Both the position numbers and the translations under genes were made by a program. Under the pieces are notes generated by a model that was given only the letters and a program-made list of their open reading frames with translations, was not told the origin of the DNA and ran no database searches. Source: Croceibacterium salegens (lineage in GTDB: Bacteria > Pseudomonadota > Alphaproteobacteria > Sphingomonadales > Sphingomonadaceae). From it: a stretch of 64,000 nt of DNA. Shown piece after piece: positions 1 through 8,908 of the stretch. The stretch is from positions 124,001 to 188,000 of the forward strand of contig NZ_WTYM01000036.1 in the NCBI RefSeq assembly GCF_009827435.1. Reading direction: 5' to 3'. The first letter of the stretch is position 1. Every line of letters starts with the position of its first letter.

Positions 1-61
1 CGCGCTGCTGGCGGACATCCAGACCGAAGCAAGATTGCGGCGAAAGGCGCTCGAGGCATGA
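1..61 (+). CDS. ccmC: CcmC heme exporter subunit, C-terminal end (partial)
   Basis: Only the last 19 codons are in the window, ending ...RLRRKALEA at a TGA that overlaps the next ATG by the ATGA motif. The residues themselves are not diagnostic. The call rests on position directly upstream of ccmD-ccmE-ccmF, where the membrane protein CcmC (heme delivery to CcmE) normally lies. The 5' part lies outside the window. Confidence 0.6.
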   Translation, partial: ALLADIQTEARLRRKALEA

Positions 62-198
62 GGGAAGCGCTCGACCAGTGGGACTTCGTGATCGCCGCCT
101 ATGCGATCTGCATCGTCGCGACCCTGCTGCTCGCCGGCTGGAGCTGGCAGGCGATGGTGCGCGCCGAAAAGCGCCGCGAGGAGGCACGCGGGAAATGA
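58..198 (+). CDS. ccmD: Heme exporter protein CcmD
   Basis: A 46-residue protein with one hydrophobic segment (about residues 10-30, FVIAAYAICIVATLLLAGW) followed by a basic, Arg/Lys/Glu-rich tail. This is the usual size and topology of CcmD, the small inner-membrane protein that helps release holo-CcmE from the CcmABC complex. The ATG overlaps the ccmC stop (ATGA), and its own TGA overlaps the ccmE ATG in the same way, so it is translationally coupled on both sides. CcmD is poorly conserved, so the name rests on size, topology and position. Confidence 0.85.
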   Translation: MREALDQWDFVIAAYAICIVATLLLAGWSWQAMVRAEKRREEARGK

Positions 199-656
199 CT
201 GCTAGACTGAAGCCCAAGCACCAAAGGCTGGTGCTGGTGATCGTTGCGTTGGTGGCGATTATCGGAGCAGGCGTGCTCGCGGCGTGGGGCCTGCGCAACC
301 AGGCGAGCTTTTACCTCCTGCCGAACGAACTGGTCGCCGATCCCCCCGCAGCCGGTCAGGCAGTTCGCCTTGGCGGGATGGTCGAGGCCGGGTCGCTTAG
401 AACCGATGCCGACGGCATTACGGTGCATTTCATCGTCGGTGACGGCGAGGCGAAGGTACCGGTGACTTACTCCGGGATCCTTCCCGACTTGTTTCAGGAA
501 GGCTCGGGCGTCACCGCCGACGGCAGCATGGGCGCGGACGGCGTGTTCCATGCTGACGGCCTGCTCGCCAAGCACGACGAGAAATACGTCCCGCGCGAGC
601 TCAAGGATATGACCGAGGCGCAGAAACACCAGGTCGTGGCCGAGGCAACAGAGTGA
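195..656 (+). CDS. ccmE: Cytochrome c maturation heme chaperone CcmE
   Basis: 153 residues. A short basic N-terminus (KPKHQR) and one signal-anchor helix (about residues 11-31) precede a periplasmic OB-fold domain. The heme-binding motif LLAKHDEKYVP near residues 122-132 carries the His that covalently holds heme in this family. CcmE receives heme from CcmABCD and passes it to CcmF/H for attachment to apocytochromes. ATG at 195 overlaps the ccmD stop. An in-frame upstream start is possible but would run through ccmD, so the internal ATG was chosen. The 3' end overlaps the GTG of ccmF (GTGA). Confidence 0.95.
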   Translation: MTARLKPKHQRLVLVIVALVAIIGAGVLAAWGLRNQASFYLLPNELVADPPAAGQAVRLGGMVEAGSLRTDADGITVHFIVGDGEAKVPVTYSGILPDLFQEGSGVTADGSMGADGVFHADGLLAKHDEKYVPRELKDMTEAQKHQVVAEATE

Positions 657-2599
657 TTGCCGAGTTCGGACTTGCCGCGTTGTGGCTGGCCGCTGCGCTG
701 GCGCTACTCCAGCTGTTCGGAGCATTTGCCGGTGTGCGTGGCGGCTCGGCCGATCTGGTCGCTGTGGTGCGACCGGCGGCGGTGGTGCAGGCAGCGCTGA
801 CCGGACTTGCCTTCCTGATGTTGATCTGGGTCTTCGCCCGGACCGACCTTTCGGTCCTGCTGGTGGCCAGCAATTCCCATTCGGAAAAGCCCTTGATCTT
901 CAAGATTTCCGGCGCGTGGAGCAATCACGAAGGCTCGATGCTGATGTGGGTCGTGATCATGGCCGTGTCGGGCGGGCTGATCGCGCTGATCGAGCGGCGC
1001 CTGCCGGAAAAGACCATGCTCGCCACGCTCGGCGCGCAGGCTTTCGTGAGCCTCGGTTTCTATGCCTTCCTGCTGTTTTCCTCCAACCCGTTCGAGCGCC
1101 TTTCGCCTGTCCCGGTTGAGGGAGCAGGGCTGAACCCGCTGCTCCAGGACACCGCCGCCGCGGTTCATCCCCCCGGGCTCTATCTGGGCTATGTCGGCCT
1201 GTCGGTCGCCTTCAGCTTCGTCGTCGGGGCACTGCTGACGCGCAACGTGACACCCGATTTCGCCCGGGTCATGCGCCCGTGGGTGCTCGGCGCGTGGATC
1301 TTCCTGACGCTCGGCATCACCGCCGGCTCCTACTGGGCCTATTACGAGCTGGGCTGGGGCGGCTGGTGGTTCTGGGACCCGGTCGAGAATGCCAGCCTGA
1401 TGCCGTGGCTCGCCGCGACCGCGCTGCTCCATTCGGCCAGCGTACTGGCCGCGCGCGATGCGTTGCGGACCTGGACCGTGATGCTCGGCGTGGTCGCCTT
1501 TTCAATGAGCATGATCGGGACCTTCCTCGTGCGCTCGGGCATCCTGACCAGCGTGCACGCATTTGCCGTCGATCCCGAGCGAGGCAATTTCATCCTCGCC
1601 TTGCTGGCGATCTACATTGGCGGCGCATTGGCGCTGTTCGCCGCCCGCGCGAGCACCATCGCCGAGGGTGAACGGTTCGCCCTGATGAGCCGCGAAGGCG
1701 CGCTGGTGGTCAACAACGTCGCGCTCTCGGCGATCCTCGGTATCGTGCTGCTCGGCACGCTCTACCCGTTGCTCACCGAAGCCTTCGGCGTACGAGTTTC
1801 GGTGGGGCCGCCATATTTCAACCCGGTCAGCGCCTCGTTCTTCCTGCCGATGTTGCTCGTCCTGATCGCCGGCCCGCTACTGCGCTGGCGCCGTGACAGC
1901 TTTGCGAGGGTGCAGCGTAGCGTGGTGCTCGCCGTGTCGGTCGGTTTGGTGGTGCTGTTCGGCGTGGGAGTGCTGGCCGGGCTCGGCATCCTGCCGCTGC
2001 TCGGGATGGCGCTGGCGGCCGCAGTTGCCGTGGCCGCCTTCGCACCGCTGCGTGGCCGCTCGCTGCGCCGCCTGCCGCTACCCGTCTGGGGCATGGTGAT
2101 CGCCCATTTCGGCATCGCCGTGTCGCTGTTCGGAGTGGCTTGCGACAGCGCCCTGACGGTCGAAAAGCTCGCCGCGGCAAAGGCTGGCGATACCATCGCG
2201 GTCGGCCCCTGGCAGGTGACGCTCGACAGCATCGAGCCGGTCGCCGGGCCCAACTGGACCGCGATCGAAGGCCGCATGACCGCGCGTTACGACGGCGGGG
2301 AAGGGCGCGAGTTGGCTCCGCAGGCGCGCAGCTTCTGGGCCCCGCCCCAGGAGACCACCGAGTCTGCATTGCTGACACGGTGGAACGGCCAGCTCTATGC
2401 CGTGCTCGGCAAAGAGGCCGCGGATGGCCGCTGGCAGGTCCGTCTGTGGTGGAAGCCGTTTGTCACCTGGATCTGGTTCGGCGGCATCCTGATCGCCCTT
2501 GGCGGGCTGCTCTCCCTGCTGGGCCGCGTCACCGGGGACCTGCGACTGCGGGAGCGCCGCCGCCTGATTGCGCAGCGTCACGGGGAGGCGGTGTCGTGA
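653..2599 (+). CDS. ccmF: Cytochrome c heme lyase subunit CcmF
   Basis: 648 residues, the normal CcmF length, starting at GTG in a GTGA overlap with ccmE. Very hydrophobic with many membrane helices. The WWD-domain signature WGGWWFWDPVENASLMPW lies near residues 236-253, with conserved His in the AAAVHPPGLY and LLHSASV contexts that ligate heme. CcmF, with CcmH/I, transfers heme from holo-CcmE to the CxxCH motifs of apocytochromes c on the periplasmic face. It overlaps the next gene by GTGA, so the whole ccm run is probably one transcript. Confidence 0.97.
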   Translation: MIAEFGLAALWLAAALALLQLFGAFAGVRGGSADLVAVVRPAAVVQAALTGLAFLMLIWVFARTDLSVLLVASNSHSEKPLIFKISGAWSNHEGSMLMWVVIMAVSGGLIALIERRLPEKTMLATLGAQAFVSLGFYAFLLFSSNPFERLSPVPVEGAGLNPLLQDTAAAVHPPGLYLGYVGLSVAFSFVVGALLTRNVTPDFARVMRPWVLGAWIFLTLGITAGSYWAYYELGWGGWWFWDPVENASLMPWLAATALLHSASVLAARDALRTWTVMLGVVAFSMSMIGTFLVRSGILTSVHAFAVDPERGNFILALLAIYIGGALALFAARASTIAEGERFALMSREGALVVNNVALSAILGIVLLGTLYPLLTEAFGVRVSVGPPYFNPVSASFFLPMLLVLIAGPLLRWRRDSFARVQRSVVLAVSVGLVVLFGVGVLAGLGILPLLGMALAAAVAVAAFAPLRGRSLRRLPLPVWGMVIAHFGIAVSLFGVACDSALTVEKLAAAKAGDTIAVGPWQVTLDSIEPVAGPNWTAIEGRMTARYDGGEGRELAPQARSFWAPPQETTESALLTRWNGQLYAVLGKEAADGRWQVRLWWKPFVTWIWFGGILIALGGLLSLLGRVTGDLRLRERRRLIAQRHGEAVS

Positions 2600-3132
2600 A
2601 GACGATGCGCTGGACCTTGTGGGGCGTGGTCGTCCTGTTCGCGGCGCTGATGACCCTGTTCGCCTGGCAGCTTTCGCGCCCGAAAGACGATTTCGTCGAG
2701 AGCACGATGATCGGCAAGCCGGTCCCCGAGTTCACCCTTGAAGCAGCGGCCGCGGATCGGCCCGGCCTTTCGAGCGTGGACCTCGCCGACGGCACGCCCA
2801 AGCTGATGAACATATTCGCGAGCTGGTGCGTCCCGTGCATCGCCGAGGCGCCGCAGCTCGCCGAACTCGAACGCGCCGGCGCGCCGATTGTCGGCGTCGC
2901 GATCCGCGATACGCCGGAAGATCTCGTTGCATTTCTGCAGCGCAACGGTAACCCGTTTACCCGTATCGGCGCCGACAACCTGTCCGAAATCCAGTTCGCT
3001 ATCGGGAGCTCGGGCGTACCCGAGACCTTCGTCATCGATGGCAAGGGTATAATCCGCTACCAGCACATCGGTGATATTCGCGAGGAGGACATTCCCGTCC
3101 TGCTCGCCAAACTCAAGGAGGCGGGGGCTTGA
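2596..3132 (+). CDS. dsbE: Thiol:disulfide interchange protein DsbE/CcmG
   Basis: 178 residues starting at GTG in the GTGA overlap with ccmF; a second start, ATG at 2605, is also possible. An N-terminal membrane anchor (about residues 6-23) precedes a thioredoxin fold with the active-site motif SWCVPC near residue 78 and a cis-Pro region GVPETFVID. CcmG is the periplasmic reductant that keeps apocytochrome c cysteines (via CcmH) reduced for heme ligation. The gene lies between ccmF and ccmH, as in most system I operons. Confidence 0.95.
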   Translation: MKTMRWTLWGVVVLFAALMTLFAWQLSRPKDDFVESTMIGKPVPEFTLEAAAADRPGLSSVDLADGTPKLMNIFASWCVPCIAEAPQLAELERAGAPIVGVAIRDTPEDLVAFLQRNGNPFTRIGADNLSEIQFAIGSSGVPETFVIDGKGIIRYQHIGDIREEDIPVLLAKLKEAGA

Positions 3133-3144
3133 TCCTTTCCTTCC

Positions 3145-3215
3145 TCCGTTCGTGTCGAGCGAAGTCGAGACACGCCAGCGCCAACGCATCTCGACTTCGC
3201 TCGATGCGAACGGGG
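3145..3215. repeat. Palindromic repeat, family 1 (copy 1), at the ccmH start
   Basis: An imperfect inverted repeat of about 70 bp. The left arm contains CGTTCGTGTCGAGCGAAGTC; the right arm reads ATCTCGACTTCGCTCGATGC before GAACGGGG. The arms complement each other around a short centre (CCAGCGCCAA), so a long hairpin can form on either strand. A second copy lies at 31105-31195. It sits between the dsbE stop and the likely ccmH start and even supplies the ccmH ATG. This looks like a dispersed REP-like element. Confidence 0.8.
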
Positions 3216-3614
3216 TTCCTGTTTGTCCTGATCGCCGCGATGTTCGCCGCGCCGGTTGCCGCGCAGGACCGCATGCCGCCCGCGCCTTACGCCTATCGCC
3301 AGCTCGACGACCCGGCGCTGGAGGCCAAGGCGCAGGCGCTGATGGAAACGATCCGCTGCCTCAAGTGCCAGAGCCAGTCGATCGCTGACAGCGATGCGCA
3401 AATGGCAGGCGACATGCGCCATGAAATCCGCACCCGCATCGCCGCGGGTGAATCCCCCGGGCACATCCGCAAATGGCTGATCGACCGCTACGGCAATTAC
3501 GTCAGCTACAAGCCCGAGGTGAACAGTGTGACCTGGCCGCTTTTCGTCATTCCGCTGGTGCTGCTCGTCGTCGGCTTGCTGCTGATGCGCCATCGTTTTC
3601 GGAAGAGTGCATGA
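3204..3614 (+). CDS. ccmH: Cytochrome c-type biogenesis protein CcmH (CycL)
   Basis: 136 residues from ATG 3204. The open frame extends upstream to a TTG at 3129, but that extension is only translated palindromic repeat, whereas ATG 3204 opens a clean signal peptide (MRTGFLFVLIAAMFAAPVAA). The mature part carries the redox motif RCLKCQSQSIADSDA, then a C-terminal membrane helix (LFVIPLVLLVVGLLLM). CcmH accepts electrons from CcmG and reduces or presents apocytochrome cysteines to CcmF. No good Shine-Dalgarno sequence is visible because the repeat occupies that place. Overlaps ccmI by ATGA. Confidence 0.93.
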   Translation: MRTGFLFVLIAAMFAAPVAAQDRMPPAPYAYRQLDDPALEAKAQALMETIRCLKCQSQSIADSDAQMAGDMRHEIRTRIAAGESPGHIRKWLIDRYGNYVSYKPEVNSVTWPLFVIPLVLLVVGLLLMRHRFRKSA

Positions 3615-4273
3615 CCTGGGTTCTTGCCATTGGACTGGCGCTTGTTGCCTTCGCTGTCATCGCCTTCGCGTTCCGCCTGCCCAAGGCGACATGGGCGACG
3701 GTCGGAGCGGCACTGGCGTTTGGGCTGGTCGGGTATGCTCTGCAAGGCAAGCCGGAACTGCCGGGTGCGCCGAAGGAAGCCAGCGTTGCCACCGCGGGAA
3801 CCGGCGAAACGCTTGTCGAATTGCGCCACGTCGTCGTGCCCGAGCAGTTCCGCAGCACCAGCGGCCGGATGATCACGGCCGACGCTCTCGCTCGCCGCGA
3901 CCGTCCGGCCGATGCGGCGACAATCCTTCGCGGCGCAATCCGAGAGAACCCCAAGGACTCCGAAGCGTGGCTTGCTCTCGGCAACGCACTGGTCGAGGAT
4001 GCCGACGGGCAAATGACTGCGGCCGCGCGGTTTGCCTACCTCAAGTCTGAGCAGCTCAGCCCCGAAAGCCCCGGGGTCCCGTTCTTTCTCGGCATTGCCC
4101 AGGCAAACGCCGGGCAGCTGATGGATGTCCGCGCTCTCTGGGGCGAGGCGGCGCGCCGTGCCCCCGAAGGCAGCGAGGCGGGCAAGGAAATCGACGACCA
4201 TATCGCCCGGCTTGAAACGGTCATGCGGCAGATCCTCAAGCAGCAGGGCCTTGAGCCGCCGCCAGCGAAGTAG
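3611..4273 (+). CDS. ccmI: Cytochrome c biogenesis TPR protein CcmI (CycH-like)
   Basis: 220 residues. Two N-terminal hydrophobic segments (about 3-20 and 28-46) are followed by a soluble part with TPR-like helices (for example NPKDSEAWLALGNALVEDAD and PGVPFFLGIAQANAGQLMDV). CcmI holds the C-terminus of apocytochrome c for the CcmF/H ligation complex. ATG overlaps the ccmH stop and it is the last gene of the run. The convergent oxidoreductase gene ends 3 bp away, so no separate terminator fits between them. Confidence 0.9.
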   Translation: MTWVLAIGLALVAFAVIAFAFRLPKATWATVGAALAFGLVGYALQGKPELPGAPKEASVATAGTGETLVELRHVVVPEQFRSTSGRMITADALARRDRPADAATILRGAIRENPKDSEAWLALGNALVEDADGQMTAAARFAYLKSEQLSPESPGVPFFLGIAQANAGQLMDVRALWGEAARRAPEGSEAGKEIDDHIARLETVMRQILKQQGLEPPPAK

Positions 4274-4276
4274 CCG

Positions 4277-5266
4277 TCAGAAGGTCACTACGACCTTTCC
4301 GATCTGCTGGTTCGATTCGAGGAACTCGTTCGCGGCGACGAGCGCTTCAAGGCCCGAGAACTGCCTGGCGATGACTGGCTTGAGCTGCCCGCCCTTGAGC
4401 CCTGCAACAATCCGCTCCTTTGCTTTCTGGAAACGGTGCGGGTGGTTCCAGATTTCGCTCGCCACCCAGCCGCGCATCGAGCAGCCCTTGAATGCCATCG
4501 GCCAGTGCGGGTAGGGCGTCGCGCTCTCCGACAGGCCGCCGTAGATGAACAGGATGCCGCGCTGGCGCAGTGCCTGGGCCAAGGTGTCGACATAGGGGCC
4601 GCCGACCGGGTCGAACGCGACATAGGCACCTTCGCCTGCGGTAATGTCCATCACGCGTGCGACCAGGTCTTCTTCCTCCGTGGCGATAACATGGGCTGCG
4701 CCTTCGCGGAGGAGCGTTTCGGACTTGGCGTGTGTGCGGGTCGCGGCGATCGAAACGGCTCCCGCCCAGTTGGCGAGCTGGATCGCGGCGAGGCCGACGC
4801 TCGAGGAGGCGGCGCGGATAATCACCCCGTCGTTGATGCCGACACCGGCAACCTCGATGATTGCGAACGCGGTCATGTACTGCATCCAGATCGAGGCCGC
4901 CTCGGCATCGGAGAGGAAATCGGGCGCGGGCAGGAGGATGCGCGCCGGGACGATCGCCTGCTCCGCCCAGATGCCGTACTGGCCCTGGTGGATCATCGGC
5001 AGAACGCAGACGCGGTCGCCTTCCTTGTAGTCGCTGACACCGGGCCCGATCGCCTCGATCACGCCGACGCCTTCGTAGCCGATCAGTGTCGGCATCTGCG
5101 GTTTGATCGGGTAACGACCCGCGCGGTACATAGCCTCGGAACGATTGAGGCCGACTGCAAGCACCTTGATGCGCACTTCGCCTTCGCCGGGGTCGCCGAC
5201 GTCCATCTCTTCGATCTGCAGGGCTTCGGGACCCCCGGTTTCATGGACCCTGATTACGCGCGCCAT
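4277..5266 (-). CDS. Zinc-independent alcohol dehydrogenase / quinone oxidoreductase family protein
   Basis: 329 residues of the medium-chain dehydrogenase/reductase fold. The N-terminal GroES-like part contains IGYEGVGVIEAIGPGV; the nucleotide-binding part contains AASSSVGLAAIQLA (in place of the usual AAAGGVG), and later DPVGGPY. The cysteine/histidine zinc ligands of true alcohol dehydrogenases are absent, as in the QOR subfamily, so an NAD(P)H-dependent quinone or enone reductase is likely. ATG 5266 was chosen because GGGAGAGG lies 6 bp upstream; the frame itself opens earlier. The substrate cannot be read from the sequence. Confidence 0.88.
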   Translation of the reverse strand: MARVIRVHETGGPEALQIEEMDVGDPGEGEVRIKVLAVGLNRSEAMYRAGRYPIKPQMPTLIGYEGVGVIEAIGPGVSDYKEGDRVCVLPMIHQGQYGIWAEQAIVPARILLPAPDFLSDAEAASIWMQYMTAFAIIEVAGVGINDGVIIRAASSSVGLAAIQLANWAGAVSIAATRTHAKSETLLREGAAHVIATEEEDLVARVMDITAGEGAYVAFDPVGGPYVDTLAQALRQRGILFIYGGLSESATPYPHWPMAFKGCSMRGWVASEIWNHPHRFQKAKERIVAGLKGGQLKPVIARQFSGLEALVAANEFLESNQQIGKVVVTF

Positions 5267-5351
5267 AATTGCCTCTCCCAAGTTCTTATCGTTTGTCGAA
5301 TGATTGCTAGCCGACGCCAGCAATGTCCAGCGCGGTGAGGGGAGGGCAAAG

Positions 5352-5381
5352 AAAAAGGGCCCCTCCCGAAGGAGGAGCCCC
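5352..5381 (-). terminator. Rho-independent terminator of the TonB-receptor gene
   Basis: On the minus strand a 10-bp stem (GGGCTCCTCC / GGAGGGGCCC with one mismatch) closed by a TTCG loop is followed by TTTTTC. It starts 24 bp beyond the stop codon of the receptor gene at 5405, so it ends that transcript before the next gene on the same strand. Confidence 0.9.
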
Positions 5382-5404
5382 AGTTTCTTGCCGTCCAGGC
5401 GGGA

Positions 5405-8400
5405 TCAGAACTTGACGTTCGCACCCAGGTAGAAGCGACGGCCGTTGGTGTCGTAGAACTGCGAGTTGTACGCACCGCCACGCAGCGTCGCGGCGCCCGG
5501 CGTTGCGCCGGTATTGTCGTAGATCGAGTTGTAGTTCGTCAGCGGCGGACGACGGTTGAACAGGTTGTCCACACCGAAGCGGATCGTCATGTTCTCCGTC
5601 AGACCGTAGCTGCCGTTCAGGTTGAACAGGTCGTACGACTTGTCGTTACCGACGGTCTGGGTCGGCTGCACCGCTTCACCACTATCCTCCACCGACGGCA
5701 GGTGCTGCCACTGGAGACCGAGACGGAACTTGTCGATGCTGTACCCGATATTGCCGAGCAGGCGGTACTCGAAGGCACCGGTCTGAAGGCCGAGGGCCGA
5801 AGTACCGAAGGTGCCTGTGTAATCGACCAGCGGGTTGTTCGCGAGTTCCTTCACACGATAGTGGAAGTAGTAATTGCCGACCAGGTTGGCCGTCAGCGTA
5901 CCCGGGCCGATATCGACGGCGTAGTCGACCTGGAAGTCGATACCCGAGATATTGGCCACACCTTCGTTCGTGTAGCTGGCAGTGATACGGCCAAGGCCCA
6001 GACCCGGAGCCGGGTCGTAGGTGATGGTCGTACGCGGACCGGCGCAGGCATCGGACGTCGCCGCTGCGAATGCCTGGGCCGCGTTGCCGGCGGCTCCGGC
6101 AACCAGCGGGTTGTAGAACGGATCGAGGCAGCGCTGGACAGTTGCCGCAGGCGACACGCCGATGGCGTCCTTGATCTTGATGCTGAACCAGTCAACCGTG
6201 AAGCGCAGCCGCGACAGCGCTTCCGACGTGAACGGCGAGTTCACGACGATACCAGCCGTCCAGGTGTCCGCGACTTCCGGATGGAGGTTCGGATTACCTG
6301 AGATGGTCGGGAACGAGAAACCGCCGCCAGCACCCGGCTGAGCGCGAGCGGGGTTGTAGTACGCTGCGGCAGTGCCCGGACCACCCGTGTTGTCCATGAC
6401 TGCCTGGCAGACGGCCTGAACGTCGGCTGCCTGGGCCGCGTTGTTGCCGGGAGCGTTTGGATTGGTCGACACGAAGTAGTTCGAGTTGTTCGAGCAGATA
6501 TCGCCGATCGCGTTGAAGGCGAAGGTCTGCTGCGGGGTCAGGTAAAGTTCCGCGATGTTCGGAGCGCGTTCCGCACGGTTGTAGCCGCCACGCAACCGGA
6601 GCCAGTCATTGATCTCAACATCCGCAAGGAGCTTGTAGGTATAGCTGGCGCCTGTCGTGTTATAGTTCGAAATACGGCCACCGACTTCAAGGGTGAAGTC
6701 GTTGATGAAGCTGTCACGGAGAACCGGGATCAGCAACTCGCCGTAAAGTTCGCTAACGTTGATCTCGGCTCCGAAGTCGATGCTCGGATAAATGCCGATC
6801 GACTGGTCGAGGAACGAAGCGTTCTGCGTGGTGATCGTATCGTTGATAAACTCGTAGTTCACTTCACGATAGCTCGCACCGAGCGCCGCCTGGAGCGGGC
6901 CCGCAGGCATTTCGAACAGCGTACCGGTCGCGTTGGCTTCCCAGATGTTCTGCTGGATCTTCGACCGGTTCTTCAGTTCGGCCTTCAGTGCATCCTTACA
7001 GTCCTGGGAAATGTTGTCCCAGCCGGCAAAGATGTTGAAGCCGCTCTCGCAGGTCGCGACGTTGGCGCCGAAGCCGTACGGAATGCCGTTGACGACGTTC
7101 TGGCGGATCGAGGCCGTGTTCGAATTGTTGACGTAGTCGAGACCGAAGCCCGGTGCCTGGATCAGCGAACGCGCGCGGGTCAGCGAGTACGTACCCGTCT
7201 GGCGGGCGAAGGTAATCGATTCACCGAAGTTGGCGAAAGCTTCCCAGGTCCAGTCCGTATCGGGAATCGAGCCCTCGAGACCGGCGGTCAGGTTGTAGGT
7301 ATCGACGTCCGTGAACACCGTGCGCGGCTCGGGGATACCGTAGTTGAGCTGCACCGGAGCATTCGGGTTCGGGCGGGCATTCAGGGCGTTCTGAATGACC
7401 TGTGGGAAGAACTGGCCGATGACCTGGTTGTTGGTGCAACCGCCGACTGCGCTGTTGGCGCAGGCGAAGTTCTGACCATAGAGCGTGGTGAAAGCCGGGT
7501 TGGTCGGGTTGTCGGACAGGACGCCCGGGGTCGGATCGACGTAACCGTTGAAGCCGTTGAGTAGCACCGAGCTCGGGTTGCCGTAGCCGTTGATGTTGAT
7601 GTTACCGACCATGTTCGGCAGGGCGCTACCGGTGTAGACCCCCGTTCCGTAAGGCACGAACACGTCCCAGCCGCCCACGATCGCGCCGCCCTGGTTGCGG
7701 GTTGCGGTCGTAACGTGGCTGTACATCGCCTGGCCGAACACGCCGACCCAGTCGTTGATCTCGTAATTGCCGCGGGCAAACATGTTGTAACGCTTGAGCG
7801 GCAGGATCAGGTAGAAGTCGGTGTAGTTCGCAGCCGCACCACCGTCAGCCGTACGCTTGTAGCGCAGCGGTTCGTCGGTGAAGCCCTGGAAGTCGGCGAG
7901 GCCGCCCTGCTGGAAGCGGTTGAAGAAGCCCCAGGTGAACGGCTGGTTCGGATAGTTCGGCTGGTTGTAGATTGTCGCGCCGAACAGAGTGGTGATGTCG
8001 TTCGGTCCCGTCGAAATGAACGTCGGGTTCGCGTTCGGGAACGCCGCATCGATGACGGGAGACGTGACAAAGTTGTAACCGAGTTCACCTGACGACAAGG
8101 CAACGCCCGGGTACTCGATGAAGAACTGGTTACCGCCGATCTGCGGGTCGGCGTACAGGTCGCGATACCACTTGCGGCCGGTCTGCAGGTTCGATTCGCG
8201 CTTGTTCATCGACATCGCGAAGCTGACGTTGCCGCGGCCATCGTCGAAGTCGGCGCCCATGATACCGGACACCTGGAATTCGAAGCCGTCGCCATGCTGC
8301 GTCAGGCCCATGGAGCCGTCGAGTTCGAGGCCCTGCAGGTTCTTCTTGAGGATGAAGTTGGTAACGCCGGCGAGAGCGTCGGCACCGTAGGTCGCCGAGG

Positions 8401-8908
8401 CGCCGCCGGTGATGACCTCGACACGCTCGATGGCGGCCGACGGGATGGTGTTGATGTCGACCACGCCCGAAGCGTTGCCCGGAGTGGCGCGGCGGCCGTC
8501 GATCAGCACGAGGTTACGGTTGGTACCGAGACCACGCAGCGAGACCGTCGCAGCGCCCGGGGTGTTGGTCGCCGTCGGTTGGATGTCGCCACCGGCCGTC
8601 GGGGTCTGCGCCGGCACGAACTGCGGCAGCTTGTTGAGGTTCTGTTCGAGAGCGGCGGTCGAGGACTGGTCGAGCAGACCTTCGTCGACGGTGACGATCG
8701 GGCTGTTCGAATCGTAGTCCTTGCGCACGATGCGCGAACCGGTGACGACGATGCCAGTGCCTTCGCTGGCAACCGGGCAATCCCCGTCGACGGCAGGATC
8801 GCAATCGTCCTGCGCAAGCGCAGGCTGCGACATCGCAATGAGACCGGCACCGCCGGCCAGCAGCACGGCCTTGAACGCCGTGACGCGGTTGATCTGCAAA
8901 CTCCTCAC
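5405..8908 (-). CDS. TonB-dependent outer-membrane receptor
   Basis: 1167 residues. Signal peptide (about 1-33, ending MSQPALA-QDD), a TonB-box-like GIVVTGSRI, then a plug domain (VSLRGLGTNRNLVLIDGRR, VEVITGGASATYGADALAGV) and a long beta-barrel ending in an aromatic residue (RRFYLGANVKF). It imports a large or scarce substrate across the outer membrane using TonB-ExbBD energy. The length and the NxxxVLIDGRR plug style are typical of the big receptors abundant in sphingomonads, which often take up peptides or plant-derived compounds; the substrate here is unknown. Start is GTG with AAGGGAG 8 bp upstream. Divergent from the double-MarR gene and closed by the terminator at 5352-5381. Confidence 0.95.
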   Translation of the reverse strand: MRSLQINRVTAFKAVLLAGGAGLIAMSQPALAQDDCDPAVDGDCPVASEGTGIVVTGSRIVRKDYDSNSPIVTVDEGLLDQSSTAALEQNLNKLPQFVPAQTPTAGGDIQPTATNTPGAATVSLRGLGTNRNLVLIDGRRATPGNASGVVDINTIPSAAIERVEVITGGASATYGADALAGVTNFILKKNLQGLELDGSMGLTQHGDGFEFQVSGIMGADFDDGRGNVSFAMSMNKRESNLQTGRKWYRDLYADPQIGGNQFFIEYPGVALSSGELGYNFVTSPVIDAAFPNANPTFISTGPNDITTLFGATIYNQPNYPNQPFTWGFFNRFQQGGLADFQGFTDEPLRYKRTADGGAAANYTDFYLILPLKRYNMFARGNYEINDWVGVFGQAMYSHVTTATRNQGGAIVGGWDVFVPYGTGVYTGSALPNMVGNININGYGNPSSVLLNGFNGYVDPTPGVLSDNPTNPAFTTLYGQNFACANSAVGGCTNNQVIGQFFPQVIQNALNARPNPNAPVQLNYGIPEPRTVFTDVDTYNLTAGLEGSIPDTDWTWEAFANFGESITFARQTGTYSLTRARSLIQAPGFGLDYVNNSNTASIRQNVVNGIPYGFGANVATCESGFNIFAGWDNISQDCKDALKAELKNRSKIQQNIWEANATGTLFEMPAGPLQAALGASYREVNYEFINDTITTQNASFLDQSIGIYPSIDFGAEINVSELYGELLIPVLRDSFINDFTLEVGGRISNYNTTGASYTYKLLADVEINDWLRLRGGYNRAERAPNIAELYLTPQQTFAFNAIGDICSNNSNYFVSTNPNAPGNNAAQAADVQAVCQAVMDNTGGPGTAAAYYNPARAQPGAGGGFSFPTISGNPNLHPEVADTWTAGIVVNSPFTSEALSRLRFTVDWFSIKIKDAIGVSPAATVQRCLDPFYNPLVAGAAGNAAQAFAAATSDACAGPRTTITYDPAPGLGLGRITASYTNEGVANISGIDFQVDYAVDIGPGTLTANLVGNYYFHYRVKELANNPLVDYTGTFGTSALGLQTGAFEYRLLGNIGYSIDKFRLGLQWQHLPSVEDSGEAVQPTQTVGNDKSYDLFNLNGSYGLTENMTIRFGVDNLFNRRPPLTNYNSIYDNTGATPGAATLRGGAYNSQFYDTNGRRFYLGANVKF

